From positions 788,589 through 852,588 of the forward strand of contig NZ_JARFVA010000002.1 of assembly GCF_029194005.1 (NCBI RefSeq): a stretch of DNA of 64,000 bases. Reading direction: 5' to 3'. The DNA comes from Flagellimonas okinawensis (GTDB taxonomy: Bacteria; Bacteroidota; Bacteroidia; Flavobacteriales; Flavobacteriaceae). Position numbers and translations under genes: made by a program. Below, one piece after another: positions 27,038 to 35,357 of this stretch (its first letter is position 1; each line of letters opens with the position of its first letter). The notes beneath the pieces are model-generated. The model worked only from the letters and a program-made list of their open reading frames with translations. It was not told where the DNA came from and searched no databases.

Positions 27038-27907
27038 TTAATAAACAGTTTCTAAATACGCTTTTAATGTGGTTGGCTTTCTACCCAGCAAATTTTCTAG
27101 ATCGGTACTGGTGACGTCCAGTTCCCCTTGCTTCTGCGCCACGGAAAAACTTGATAAGATGTCTATTCCTTCGGAGGGAACCCCTGCACTTATAAGGGTT
27201 TGTGTGAACTCATCGACAGTTGGGGAGTGGTATTGGATGGTTTTGCCCGTAATCTCTGAAAGATAGTTGGCCACTTGGTCATATCCGAAGGCTTCAACAT
27301 TGGTGAAATCATACATTTTGTTTCTGTGGAGCGCCGGTTCAACAAGTATGTTTGCGGTGGCCTCGGCATATTCTGAACGCAATGCCACACTTATCTTTCC
27401 ATTTCCTGCGGGCAAATATATGATCCCTGTTTCCATCACCTTTTCGCCTATAAAAGATGGGATAAAGTCCATGTACAGGTTATTTTTAAGGACCGTAAAG
27501 GCAAGTCCACTTTCCTTCAACCATTTTTCTGTCAGCAAATGCGAATGGGCCAAAAGTCCCAACGGGGAGGTATCGGTTTCGTTCCTGCGCTGAAAGCTTG
27601 TATACACGATATGTTGGATGCCAGCACTTTTAGCGGCCCTAACGACATTCTCGTGTTGATGGAGACGGGTGGATATTTCCGTGCCAGAAATAAAGAGAAG
27701 GGTGTCCGCTCCCTCAAAGGCATCCACCAATGATTCGTAATCCGAATAATCCCCGACTTTTATATGAACGCCCTTGCTTCTTAAGTCTTCTGCTTTTTCC
27801 AAATCCCTGACAAGGGCGGAAATTTGATGGGCCTTGATTCCTTTTTGTAAAAGGGAATGTATGACCGTACTTCCATAGTGCCCTGTGGCACCTGTTATAA
27901 GTATCAT
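27038..27907 (-). CDS. NmrA-like NAD(P)H:quinone oxidoreductase (YtfG-like)
   Basis: A 289-residue SDR-a protein with ILITGATGHYGSTVIHSLL at the N-terminus, LLFISGTEI near 70, VRAAKSAGIQHIVYTSFQR near 95 and FTVLKNNLYMDFIPSF near 138. This is the pattern of E. coli YtfG (QOR2), an NADPH:quinone reductase. As in the ytfG-ytfH locus, an HxlR-family gene lies divergently next to it (28031). Expected role: two-electron reduction of quinones or detoxification of electrophiles in the cytoplasm. Confidence 0.88.
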   Translation of the reverse strand: MILITGATGHYGSTVIHSLLQKGIKAHQISALVRDLEKAEDLRSKGVHIKVGDYSDYESLVDAFEGADTLLFISGTEISTRLHQHENVVRAAKSAGIQHIVYTSFQRRNETDTSPLGLLAHSHLLTEKWLKESGLAFTVLKNNLYMDFIPSFIGEKVMETGIIYLPAGNGKISVALRSEYAEATANILVEPALHRNKMYDFTNVEAFGYDQVANYLSEITGKTIQYHSPTVDEFTQTLISAGVPSEGIDILSSFSVAQKQGELDVTSTDLENLLGRKPTTLKAYLETVY

Positions 27908-27950
27908 ATTTGTTTGAATGAAATTATATATAGATTACATTTGTTTCGCA

Positions 27951-27982
27951 AAGTAACCAATAATAGTTTATATAAGTTACTT
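27951..27982. promoter_or_regulatory. Inverted AAGTAAC repeats upstream of HxlR 2
   Basis: AAGTAAC (27951-27957) and GTTACTT (27976-27982) form an inverted repeat spaced by 18 bases in the 123-base gap between the divergent YtfG-like and HxlR 2 genes. The left arm overlaps a possible minus-strand -7 box TTACTTTG. The same heptamer occurs twice before the SDR at 50537. Confidence 0.5.
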
Positions 27983-28030
27983 ATTAATAAAAGAGAATGG
28001 GAAATTGTGGTAACAAAAAGGTAACCAAAC

Positions 28031-28360
28031 ATGAAAGTCAACAATGAGATTTATGATTGTCCCGTGACGGCAACCCTTGAGGTCATTGGAGGTAAATGGA
28101 AGCCGATTATTTTGTATGTGCTCATGTCGGGGACCAAGCGATTTGGGGCATTGTCGGTCAGGATTCCGACCATTTCCAGAAAAGTACTTACCGAGCAATT
28201 AAGGGAGTTGGAATCGGACGGCCTATTGATCAGGAGACAATATAAGGAAATCCCCCCGAGGGTCGAATACACCCTGACCCCGGAAGGACAGAGCCTGTGG
28301 TCCGTATTTAACGAAATGGCAATTTGGGGAAACAACAATAGGAGAGTAAGCCAAAAGTAG
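28031..28360 (+). CDS. HxlR-family transcriptional regulator 2 (YtfH-like)
   Basis: A 109-residue HxlR winged-helix protein: YDCPVTATLEVIGGKWKPIILY with the conserved sensor Cys, RFGALSVRIPTISRKVLTEQL as DNA-reading helix and EIPPRVEYTLTPEG in the wing. It is divergent from the YtfG-like oxidoreductase, the same organisation as E. coli ytfH-ytfG and Corynebacterium qorR-qor2, where the regulator responds to oxidants. It probably controls the three-gene leftward operon (YtfG-like, NmrA-like, YceI). Confidence 0.92.
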   Translation: MKVNNEIYDCPVTATLEVIGGKWKPIILYVLMSGTKRFGALSVRIPTISRKVLTEQLRELESDGLLIRRQYKEIPPRVEYTLTPEGQSLWSVFNEMAIWGNNNRRVSQK

Positions 28361-28542
28361 TCTGAAACACCCAAAAGGATGCCAGGCCGCATCTGGACCT
28401 TTGGTTTATTTGTTTTCACGATCTGGTCCCGACTATGGGGGAATACCTTGATTGGGACGGTGCCATTGCAAAAACACGCACAGGCCTTTCACATGTATAA
28501 AAATCTGTTGATAAACTTTACATGTCCAGGCACAAAGTCAAG

Positions 28543-29454
28543 TTATGGCCTTATTTTTTGGCTTTGATAGGCTTTCTTTGGTTTTTTGTCCATGTGCTTC
28601 CAACGTTTGTGGGTCCATAGATAATATTCTGGAGCTTCTTTAATGGATTCCTCCACCATTTTGAGGAAGGATTTGGTAAGTTCGAACTTATCCATTTCTT
28701 TGGGATGCTCCGTTATCAACTTAAAGGTTCCGTGATAATGGCCACGCTTTACTTTGTTGACCTTTAAATAGACCGCAGGCAATTCAAATTTTTTGCACAG
28801 TGTTTCAGCTCCGGTGTGGGCAGGAACAGTGATGCCCATAAAGGGCGTCCATAACAAAGCTTTTTTCACCATAGGTGATTGATCGCTCAAAATCCCGTAC
28901 ATACCCAACTTGCCATCACGTTTGTTTTGGGCCACGATGCCCCAGGTGTCCTTGGTGCTGATCAAGGTAGTTCCAAATTTTTGGCGGATATTACGGACCA
29001 GTCTATCGAAATATTTGTTCCCGACTTTCTGGTAAATCGCATATCCCTTGGAAGCAATGTGCCTGTCCAGGGCAATTACCCATTCCCAACTGGCATAATG
29101 GGGAAATATGAGCATGACACTTTTGTTTTTGGCCTCAAGGCGGTGCAGCACCTCTAAATGGGAGAAGGTAAACCGTTTTTGAAGTTGTTTGTTGGAAATA
29201 CCTATGGTCTTGATCATTTCCAAGAACATGTCGCACATGTGCCTGTAGAACTTCTTTTCAATATACAGCCGTTGTTCTTCTGACTTTTCCGGAAAAACAA
29301 GAGCCAAGTTATTTCGAACTACACTTTTACGGTATCCTATTGCATAATACATAAGAAGGTAGATGCCATCGGATATAAAGTAGATGATTTTAAAGGGAAC
29401 TTTGGAAATCAGCCAGAGCCATGGATAGACAAGGATGTATACTGCAAGTTGCAT
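28543..29454 (-). CDS. LpxL/HtrB-type lysophospholipid acyltransferase
   Basis: A 303-residue membrane-associated acyltransferase. The N-terminus is hydrophobic (VYPWLWLISKVPFKIIYFI), and the catalytic HX4E motif is HYASWE at about 118-123, followed by GYAIYQKVGNKYFDRLVRNIR and LSDQSP. Members transfer secondary acyl chains to lipid A or make aminolipids such as ornithine lipids in Bacteroidetes. The basic tail KRWKHMDKKPKK is typical. It is a single gene, convergent with HxlR 2, and its upstream region carries a partial match to the TetR operator. Confidence 0.88.
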   Translation of the reverse strand: MQLAVYILVYPWLWLISKVPFKIIYFISDGIYLLMYYAIGYRKSVVRNNLALVFPEKSEEQRLYIEKKFYRHMCDMFLEMIKTIGISNKQLQKRFTFSHLEVLHRLEAKNKSVMLIFPHYASWEWVIALDRHIASKGYAIYQKVGNKYFDRLVRNIRQKFGTTLISTKDTWGIVAQNKRDGKLGMYGILSDQSPMVKKALLWTPFMGITVPAHTGAETLCKKFELPAVYLKVNKVKRGHYHGTFKLITEHPKEMDKFELTKSFLKMVEESIKEAPEYYLWTHKRWKHMDKKPKKAYQSQKIRP

Positions 29455-29711
29455 CGATTGTTATTGGAACAAATATAATGGATATCCTTGATTAAATTAC
29501 CAGTTTGGGTGTAATTAGGTCGTTTATACTTTCAAAAAAATCAAGGTGCGTCTTTATGGGGAGCAAAGATAACAGGCGCGGGAAGAGCACCTATCCCTAT
29601 TGATGGTACACTATGATGTGTAAGTGTCCCCCCTGCTGTTTTTAAGAGGGGTACGGCAAACCACGTCCATCATCTTCAGTAACATTGTGCACCGGTTTTT
29701 TTAGGTGAATC
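29455..29711. other. Upstream region of acyltransferase and TetR genes
   Basis: The gap between the divergent acyltransferase and TetR genes is about 310 bases. Its right end holds the TetR operator and promoter listed separately. A sequence at 29488-29499, TTGATTAAATTA, shares the first ten bases of the operator core and may be a weak extra site. No gene was seen. Confidence 0.45.
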
Positions 29712-29728
29712 ATTTGATTAAATCAAAT
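29712..29728. promoter_or_regulatory. TetR operator O1
   Basis: ATTTGATTAAATCAAAT has two perfect 8-base arms around one central base, the form of a TetR-family operator. It lies 11 bases before the -7 box TATCTTTG (29739-29746) and so overlaps the -33 region of the tetR promoter. Its 13-base core recurs at 30387-30399. Confidence 0.75.
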
Positions 29729-29738
29729 ATTTAATTTA

Positions 29739-29746
29739 TATCTTTG
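29739..29746 (+). promoter_or_regulatory. -7 box of the tetR promoter
   Basis: TATCTTTG matches the Bacteroidetes consensus TAnnTTTG exactly and ends 19 bases before the tetR ATG. TTTG at 29713-29716 may be the -33 element, with a spacer slightly longer than usual. Confidence 0.6.
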
Positions 29747-29765
29747 GAATGAATGAAGGATATAC

Positions 29766-30362
29766 ATGGTAACTAAACTGGTTGACACTGAGGAAAAAAT
29801 CAAAATAGCTGCGAGGAAGATATTTACTCAAAAAGGCTACGCGGCAACTCGGACCAGGGATATAGCGGAAGAAGCGGATATCAATCTTTCCCTCCTAAAT
29901 TATTATTTCCGAAGTAAGGAAAAGCTTTTTAATATTATTATGATTGAAAAGCTGCAGGAATTCTTTGGGGTTATTTCCCCGATCATTACGGATTTCAGGT
30001 TGTCGCTGGAGGAAAAAGTCGAAAAAATTGTTGAGAATTATATCGAAATGATTCTCAAAAACCCGGATTTGCCAATTTTTGTTCTCAGTGAAATTCGACA
30101 TAACCCCAAAAATTTCGGAATAAAAATGGGTGTACTGCACTTGCTGAGTAATTCCTCCCTAGTGGTTCAAATCGCCGAAAAAAACAGTAAAGTGGATCCA
30201 ATTCATTTTTTGCTGAACATTTTGGGGATGTCGATTTTTCCTTTTATTTCAAAACCCATAATGATGGCAGGTGGGTTATTTGATGAAGAAAAGTTCAAAA
30301 GTTTAATGGAAGAACGGAAAAGACTTATACCTATTTGGATAAAGGCCACTTTGGAAACATAA
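29766..30362 (+). CDS. TetR/AcrR-family regulator of the exporter
   Basis: A 198-residue protein with the TetR N-terminal helix-turn-helix (IKIAARKIFTQKGYAATRTRDIAEEADINLS, then LNYYFRSKEKLF) and a helical ligand domain. Its position in front of TolC-HlyD-ABC-ABC-permease-permease genes equals E. coli CecR (YbiH), which controls ybhGFSR and responds to drugs such as cefoperazone and chloramphenicol. Two copies of a palindrome, before this gene and before the tolC gene, suggest that it represses both promoters. The ligand is unknown. Confidence 0.92.
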   Translation: MVTKLVDTEEKIKIAARKIFTQKGYAATRTRDIAEEADINLSLLNYYFRSKEKLFNIIMIEKLQEFFGVISPIITDFRLSLEEKVEKIVENYIEMILKNPDLPIFVLSEIRHNPKNFGIKMGVLHLLSNSSLVVQIAEKNSKVDPIHFLLNILGMSIFPFISKPIMMAGGLFDEEKFKSLMEERKRLIPIWIKATLET

Positions 30363-30386
30363 AAAATTTGCCTATATGTTGGTCAA

Positions 30387-30399
30387 TTGATTAAATCAA
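30387..30399. promoter_or_regulatory. TetR operator O2
   Basis: TTGATTAAATCAA is identical to the 13-base core of O1. It lies 24 bases after the tetR stop and 14 bases before the tolC-like ATG, so it can block an internal promoter or serve as a second looping site. Confidence 0.7.
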
Positions 30400-30413
30400 A
30401 ATATCGATATGAA

Positions 30414-31688
30414 ATGAAATGGAGTAAACTGTTTGTATGCGTTACATTTTCAACAAGTTTTTTTGGATTTTCCCAATCCGTTAAAACCTTGAGACTAGAT
30501 GAATGCTATAGATTGGCAGAAGCGAATTACCCGCTTATCAAACAATATGCGCTTATTGAAAATGTGTCAGACTATAAAGCAGAGAATGTTCTGAGGGATG
30601 GATTGCCCAAAGTTGCCGTCAATGGTCAAGCGACCTATCAATCGGATGTCACTGCAATTCCTATTGAGGTTCCCGGTATGGATAAGCCGACAATCGATAA
30701 TGACCAGTATAAACTATATGTGGAAATCGACCAAACCATCTATCAAGGCAATAAAATCAATAAGGAGTCCAAGATAGTTGATGCCCAAAGGGAAATAGAC
30801 AAGGGGAGGTTGGCTATTGAAGTGTATGGAATCAAAAAAAAGGTGAGTCAGTTGTTTTTTGGGATTTTGTTGATCAACGAACAAATACAACAGAATGCCC
30901 TGCTTGCCGAGGATATTGAAAAGGCAATTGAAAGAATTAGGGTCGGTATTGATAATGGTACGGCCATAGAAAGCGATTTCTACGCGTTAAATGCCAATCT
31001 ACTTTCGACCAAACAAAGGGACACTGAACTCTTGTTACAGAAAAATGCACATTATGAAATGTTGGGCGTATATATCAATGAAAAGATCGATGACAATACG
31101 ATTTTGATAAAGCCCGGACAGATTGAAAGTGGAAATACCTTGATCAACCGTCCTGAATTGGACGTGATCGATAGCCAAATACGGCTATTTGACCTACAAT
31201 CCAAGTTGCTTACATCCAAAGTGTCGCCCAAACTCTCGTTTTTTGCCCAAGGAGGATATGGGAAACCAGCATTAAACATGCTCAGTAATGAATTTGATTC
31301 CTATTTCATGGGAGGTGCCCGTTTTCAATGGTCCCTGTTCAATTTCTACACGAATAAAAATGAAAAGAAAATAATTGGATTGGAAAAACAAAAGCTATCA
31401 GTACAGAAAGAAACCTTTTTGTTCCATACCAATCTTGAACTTACCAATCAAAATTCAGAAGTTGAAAAATACCGACAACTTTTGGCCATGGATGATGAAA
31501 TAATAGAAATGTACTCCAAAATCAAGGAAGCATCCTTGTTTAAATTGTCCAATGGTACCATCGATGTCAACGACTATTTACGTGATGTGAACCAAGAAAG
31601 CCGGGCCATTCAGAATAAATTGCTACACGAGCTAAAACTCTTAATGATATTGGAAGAATCAAAAATTACCCAAGGAATCAAATACTAA
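30414..31688 (+). CDS. TolC-family outer-membrane efflux protein 1
   Basis: A 424-residue protein from the ATG at 30414, which gives a signal peptide (SKLFVCVTFSTSFFGFSQ); a TTG start at 30387 would run through the operator. The two OEP half-repeats are visible as long helical stretches beginning LRLDECYRLAEANYPLIKQ and, in the second half, LSFFAQGGYGKPALNML with LFNFYTNKN. It forms the outer-membrane channel of the exporter encoded by the next five genes and is spaced only 3 bases from the HlyD-like gene. Confidence 0.88.
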   Translation: MKWSKLFVCVTFSTSFFGFSQSVKTLRLDECYRLAEANYPLIKQYALIENVSDYKAENVLRDGLPKVAVNGQATYQSDVTAIPIEVPGMDKPTIDNDQYKLYVEIDQTIYQGNKINKESKIVDAQREIDKGRLAIEVYGIKKKVSQLFFGILLINEQIQQNALLAEDIEKAIERIRVGIDNGTAIESDFYALNANLLSTKQRDTELLLQKNAHYEMLGVYINEKIDDNTILIKPGQIESGNTLINRPELDVIDSQIRLFDLQSKLLTSKVSPKLSFFAQGGYGKPALNMLSNEFDSYFMGGARFQWSLFNFYTNKNEKKIIGLEKQKLSVQKETFLFHTNLELTNQNSEVEKYRQLLAMDDEIIEMYSKIKEASLFKLSNGTIDVNDYLRDVNQESRAIQNKLLHELKLLMILEESKITQGIKY

Positions 31689-31691
31689 ACC

Positions 31692-32585
31692 ATGAAACAA
31701 AATCAATTAGCAATCATTGTATTATTTTTTCTGTTCCTATCGTGTCATGACAAAAGTGGCGAATATGATGCTTCAGGGACATTTGAAGCAATTGAGGTCA
31801 AAATTTCATCGGAAGCCAATGGAGTTATCAAAAGGCTTTCCATGGATGAAGGGGAGACATTGGAGATAGGCCAATATTTGGGTTATATAGATAGCACCCA
31901 ACTTTACTTGCAAAAACAACAGTTGCAGGCTAAAATAAACGTACTTCTTGCAAAAAAACCAAACATAGCCGTACAACTTTCATCACTGGAGGAGCAGTTA
32001 AGGCAGGCAAAAAGAGAACAACAAAGGGTACAAAATTTAGTCTCAGGGAAAGCTGCCCCCCAAAAAATGCTTGATGATGCCAATTCACAGGTTGATATAA
32101 TCCAAAATAAGATCAAAGCACAAAAGTCGACCTTATCCATTAACACGGCCAGTCTGGTAAACGAAACGGAACCATTGCAAGTTCAGATCAGACAACTGAA
32201 CGATAAGCTGGAAAAATGTAAGATCATTGCTAAAGTCAAAGGTACCGTGCTGTCAAAGTATATCGAAGAAAATGAAATTGTATCGGAGGGATTGCCCTTG
32301 TACACTATTGCAAACTTGGATACCTTAACGCTCCGTGCGTACATTACCGGTAACCAATTGCCACAATTAAAGATCAATCAAAAATTAAGCGTATTGGTGG
32401 ACAATGGATCGGAGGGCTACAAAAATTATGAAGGTATTTTGGAGTGGATCAGTGATAAGGCGGAATTTACACCCAAAACCATCCAAACAAAAGACGAGCG
32501 TGCCAATTTAGTATATGCCATGAAGGTCCGGGTGGCCAATGATGGTTATCTCAAAATAGGAATGTACGGCGAGGTAAAATTTTAA
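31692..32585 (+). CDS. HlyD/YbhG-like membrane fusion lipoprotein
   Basis: A 297-residue lipoprotein (IIVLFFLFLSCHDKS) with the adaptor layout: barrel-sandwich half AIEVKISSEANGVIKRLSMDEGETLEIGQYLG, a long coiled-coil hairpin at about 80-160, the second sandwich half CKIIAKVKGTVLSKYIEENEIVSEGLPLYTIANLDTLTLRAYI split over the fold, and a short C-terminal barrel. It joins the ABC permeases of the inner membrane to the TolC channel. Its nearest known layout is YbhG of E. coli. Confidence 0.9.
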   Translation: MKQNQLAIIVLFFLFLSCHDKSGEYDASGTFEAIEVKISSEANGVIKRLSMDEGETLEIGQYLGYIDSTQLYLQKQQLQAKINVLLAKKPNIAVQLSSLEEQLRQAKREQQRVQNLVSGKAAPQKMLDDANSQVDIIQNKIKAQKSTLSINTASLVNETEPLQVQIRQLNDKLEKCKIIAKVKGTVLSKYIEENEIVSEGLPLYTIANLDTLTLRAYITGNQLPQLKINQKLSVLVDNGSEGYKNYEGILEWISDKAEFTPKTIQTKDERANLVYAMKVRVANDGYLKIGMYGEVKF

Positions 32586-32587
32586 TC

Positions 32588-33496
32588 ATGCATAGTGTTG
32601 TTGTTGAAAACCTAAGGAAGCAATATAAAGAGAATGTTGCCGTGGACGATGCTTCATTTAAAGTAAATGAAGGTGAAACATTTGGGCTTATCGGTCCTGA
32701 CGGATCTGGAAAAACCAGTATTTTTAGGATGTTGGCAACCTTATTGGTCCCAGATGGGGGAGAAGCACATGTATGTGGATGGGATGTGGTAAAAAATTAC
32801 AAGGAAATTAGAAAAAGTGTAGGGTACATGCCAGGTACCTTTTCCCTATATCAGGACCTGACGGTGGAGGAAAACCTCCATTTCTTCGCAACGATATTCA
32901 ATACCACAATTACGGAAAATTATAGTCTGATCAAAGATATATATGTCCAACTGGAGCCCTTTAAAAACAGGAGGTCAGGAAATTTGTCCGGTGGTATGAA
33001 GCAAAAACTGGCACTATGTTGTGCGTTGATACACCGACCGGAAGTTTTATTTCTGGACGAACCCACAACCGGGGTGGATACTGTCTCCAGAAAAGAATTT
33101 TGGGAAATGCTGAAAAAGTTGAAAAAGGAGGGGATTACAATTTTGGTGTCAACCCCCTATATGGATGAGGCCACACTTTGTGAAAGGATAGGTTTGATAC
33201 AAAAGGGTCGGTTATTGTCGATAGATCCCCCTCAAGTCATCATTGAAAAATATCCTAAGGCCTTGTATGCCATAAAATCACATAACATGATCGAATTGCT
33301 GTCCGCATTGCGAGAACTACCCTTGATAGGGTCGGTTCATTCTTTTGGTGAGCATCATCATATTACAATAGTAGATAGAACATTGACCTTGTTGGACATA
33401 AGGGCTACTTTGGAAAAAGAATTACCGTACCCTTTTCAAATAGACAAAATCGAGCCTTCAGTGGAAGATTGCTTTATTCAATTAATGGAAAAATAG
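32588..33496 (+). CDS. ABC exporter ATPase, YbhF N-terminal half-like
   Basis: A 302-residue ATPase: Walker A GPDGSGKTS, Q-loop region SVGYMPGTFSLYQDLTVEENL, signature LSGGMKQKLALCC and Walker B VLFLDEPTTGVD. The Asp in the Walker A (GPDGSGKT) is also found in the first nucleotide-binding domain of YbhF. The last 70 residues form an extra domain. It lies 2 bases after the adaptor gene and 7 bases before the second ATPase, with which it should form one heteromeric ATPase pair. Confidence 0.92.
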   Translation: MHSVVVENLRKQYKENVAVDDASFKVNEGETFGLIGPDGSGKTSIFRMLATLLVPDGGEAHVCGWDVVKNYKEIRKSVGYMPGTFSLYQDLTVEENLHFFATIFNTTITENYSLIKDIYVQLEPFKNRRSGNLSGGMKQKLALCCALIHRPEVLFLDEPTTGVDTVSRKEFWEMLKKLKKEGITILVSTPYMDEATLCERIGLIQKGRLLSIDPPQVIIEKYPKALYAIKSHNMIELLSALRELPLIGSVHSFGEHHHITIVDRTLTLLDIRATLEKELPYPFQIDKIEPSVEDCFIQLMEK

Positions 33497-33503
33497 ATGT
33501 CAT

Positions 33504-34250
33504 ATGGAGAAAGAAAAGGTTATATCGGTTAGTGGACTGACAAAAAAATTTGGGGATTTTACGGCTGTTAATGGGATAACCTTTGATGTTTACAAAGGTG
33601 AAATATTTGGATTTCTGGGGGCAAACGGCGCTGGTAAGACAACAGCTATGAGAATGTTGTGCGGCCTGCTGAGCCCAACATCGGGGGATGCAACTGTTGC
33701 TGGTTTTGACTTGTACAAACAGACCGAAAAGATAAAAACCAAAATAGGGTATATGAGTCAAAAATTTTCACTCTATGAAGACTTAACGGTAAAAGAGAAC
33801 ATCACTTTTTATGGAGGGATCTATGGTTTGGGCAACCGTGAACTAAAATTCCAGTCCAAACGGTTGATCGAATCATTGGGTTTGCAATCTGAGGCGAATC
33901 AGCTTGTCGGTTCCCTGCCTTTGGGCTGGAAACAAAAACTGGCGTTCTCGGTTGCTGTTATCCATAAACCTTCCATCGTGTTTTTGGATGAACCCACAGG
34001 CGGGGTGGACCCGATAACGCGACGTCAGTTCTGGGATTTGATATACGAGGCCGTGAAAAATGACATCACGGTTTTTGTCACAACCCATTATATGGACGAA
34101 GCAGAATATTGTAATCGAATTTCCATGATGGTGGACGGGGATATAGCTGCTTTGGACAGCCCTTCAAATTTAAAGCAAGGGCATGGGGTGGACAGCATGG
34201 ATGAAGTCTTCTATAACTTGGCTCGCACGGCAAAAAGAAAATCAGATTAG
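33504..34250 (+). CDS. ABC exporter ATPase, YbhF C-terminal half-like
   Basis: A 248-residue ATPase with Walker A GANGAGKTT, Q-loop GYMSQKFSLYEDLTVKEN and Walker B IVFLDEPTGGVDP, followed by the H-loop VTTHYMDEAEYC. The signature is LPLGWKQKLAF instead of LSGGQ, a change that also marks the second domain of YbhF. The pair is therefore asymmetric: this subunit keeps Walker motifs but has a weakened signature. The stop overlaps nothing; the permease GTG follows at once. Confidence 0.92.
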   Translation: MEKEKVISVSGLTKKFGDFTAVNGITFDVYKGEIFGFLGANGAGKTTAMRMLCGLLSPTSGDATVAGFDLYKQTEKIKTKIGYMSQKFSLYEDLTVKENITFYGGIYGLGNRELKFQSKRLIESLGLQSEANQLVGSLPLGWKQKLAFSVAVIHKPSIVFLDEPTGGVDPITRRQFWDLIYEAVKNDITVFVTTHYMDEAEYCNRISMMVDGDIAALDSPSNLKQGHGVDSMDEVFYNLARTAKRKSD

Positions 34251-35357
34251 GTGAAACGGTTTGTAACATTTGTGAGAAAGGAGTTTTATCATGTGTTCAG
34301 GGACAACAAAACCTTGCTTTTACTGTTCGGCCTACCGGTGGCGCAAATAGTATTGTTTGGCTTTGCACTGACCAATGAGATCAAGAACTCAAAAATTGTG
34401 GTAGCCGATCATGCTAGGGACGAAGTGTCGTTTCAAATTATCGAAAAATTGTCCGCATCCCGGTATTTTGAAATTGAAAGCACTTTACTCAACAATGCGG
34501 AAATAGAAGAGTATTTTAAAAGAGGCGATATAAAACTGGCGGTTGTTTTTCCCAATAAGTTACAACAGGAACTTTCTAGTGACCATGTATCCCAAATACA
34601 GGTAATTGCTGATGCTACAGATCCCAATACAGCATCGACCTTGACCTCTTACGTTTCATCGATAATCAATGATTACCAACAGGATTTGAACATCTCGCTG
34701 GGTTTTCCAGTTCAAATTGTTCCCGAAGTGCGCATGCTCTATAATCCCAATCTCAAAGGGACCACCAACTTTGTTCCCGGTGTCATGGCATTGGTCCTTT
34801 TATTGGTGTGTGTGCTTATGACCTCGGTTTCCATAGTCAAGGAAAAGGAAAAAGGGACCATGGAACTACTATTGGTTTCCCCCATGCAACCCTTTGTCAT
34901 TATAATTTCAAAAGCCATACCCTATTTCTTTCTATCCTTGATCAATCTTACAGTCATAGTCATTATGAGTGTGTTTCTTTTGGGTATGCCCTTGAAAGGA
35001 AGTGTGGTTTTGTTATATACCATGAGCAGTATTTTTATTTTATGTGCCCTCTCGCTTGGTTTGTTAATTTCCAATAGTACAAATTCCCAACAAGCTGCCA
35101 TGTTGATATCCCTTATGGGAATGATGCTTCCCACCGTGCTTTTTTCCGGTTTTATGTTTCCATTGGAAAATATGCCCTTGCCACTTCAATGGTTCGCGAA
35201 CATAGTTCCTTCCAAATGGTATTACAATATGGTCAAAGCCATAATGATCAAAGGGGTAGGTATCACTGCAATCTGGAAAGAAGCAACCATTTTAATGGGC
35301 ATGACGATTGTTTTATTGATCATAAGTTTCAAGAAATTTAAGATAAGGATGTCATGA
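34251..35357 (+). CDS. ABC-2 permease, YbhS-like
   Basis: A 368-residue permease starting at a GTG directly after the ATPase stop. One N-terminal span (LLLFGLPVAQIVLFGFAL) is followed by a large periplasmic domain of about 140 residues (RMLYNPNLKGTTNFVPG near its end) and five spans, with MELLLVSPMQPFVIIISKAIPYF as a coupling-region motif. This is the layout of YbhS/YbhR and drug or heme exporters. The downstream permease overlaps its stop by 4 bases. Confidence 0.9.
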   Translation: MKRFVTFVRKEFYHVFRDNKTLLLLFGLPVAQIVLFGFALTNEIKNSKIVVADHARDEVSFQIIEKLSASRYFEIESTLLNNAEIEEYFKRGDIKLAVVFPNKLQQELSSDHVSQIQVIADATDPNTASTLTSYVSSIINDYQQDLNISLGFPVQIVPEVRMLYNPNLKGTTNFVPGVMALVLLLVCVLMTSVSIVKEKEKGTMELLLVSPMQPFVIIISKAIPYFFLSLINLTVIVIMSVFLLGMPLKGSVVLLYTMSSIFILCALSLGLLISNSTNSQQAAMLISLMGMMLPTVLFSGFMFPLENMPLPLQWFANIVPSKWYYNMVKAIMIKGVGITAIWKEATILMGMTIVLLIISFKKFKIRMS

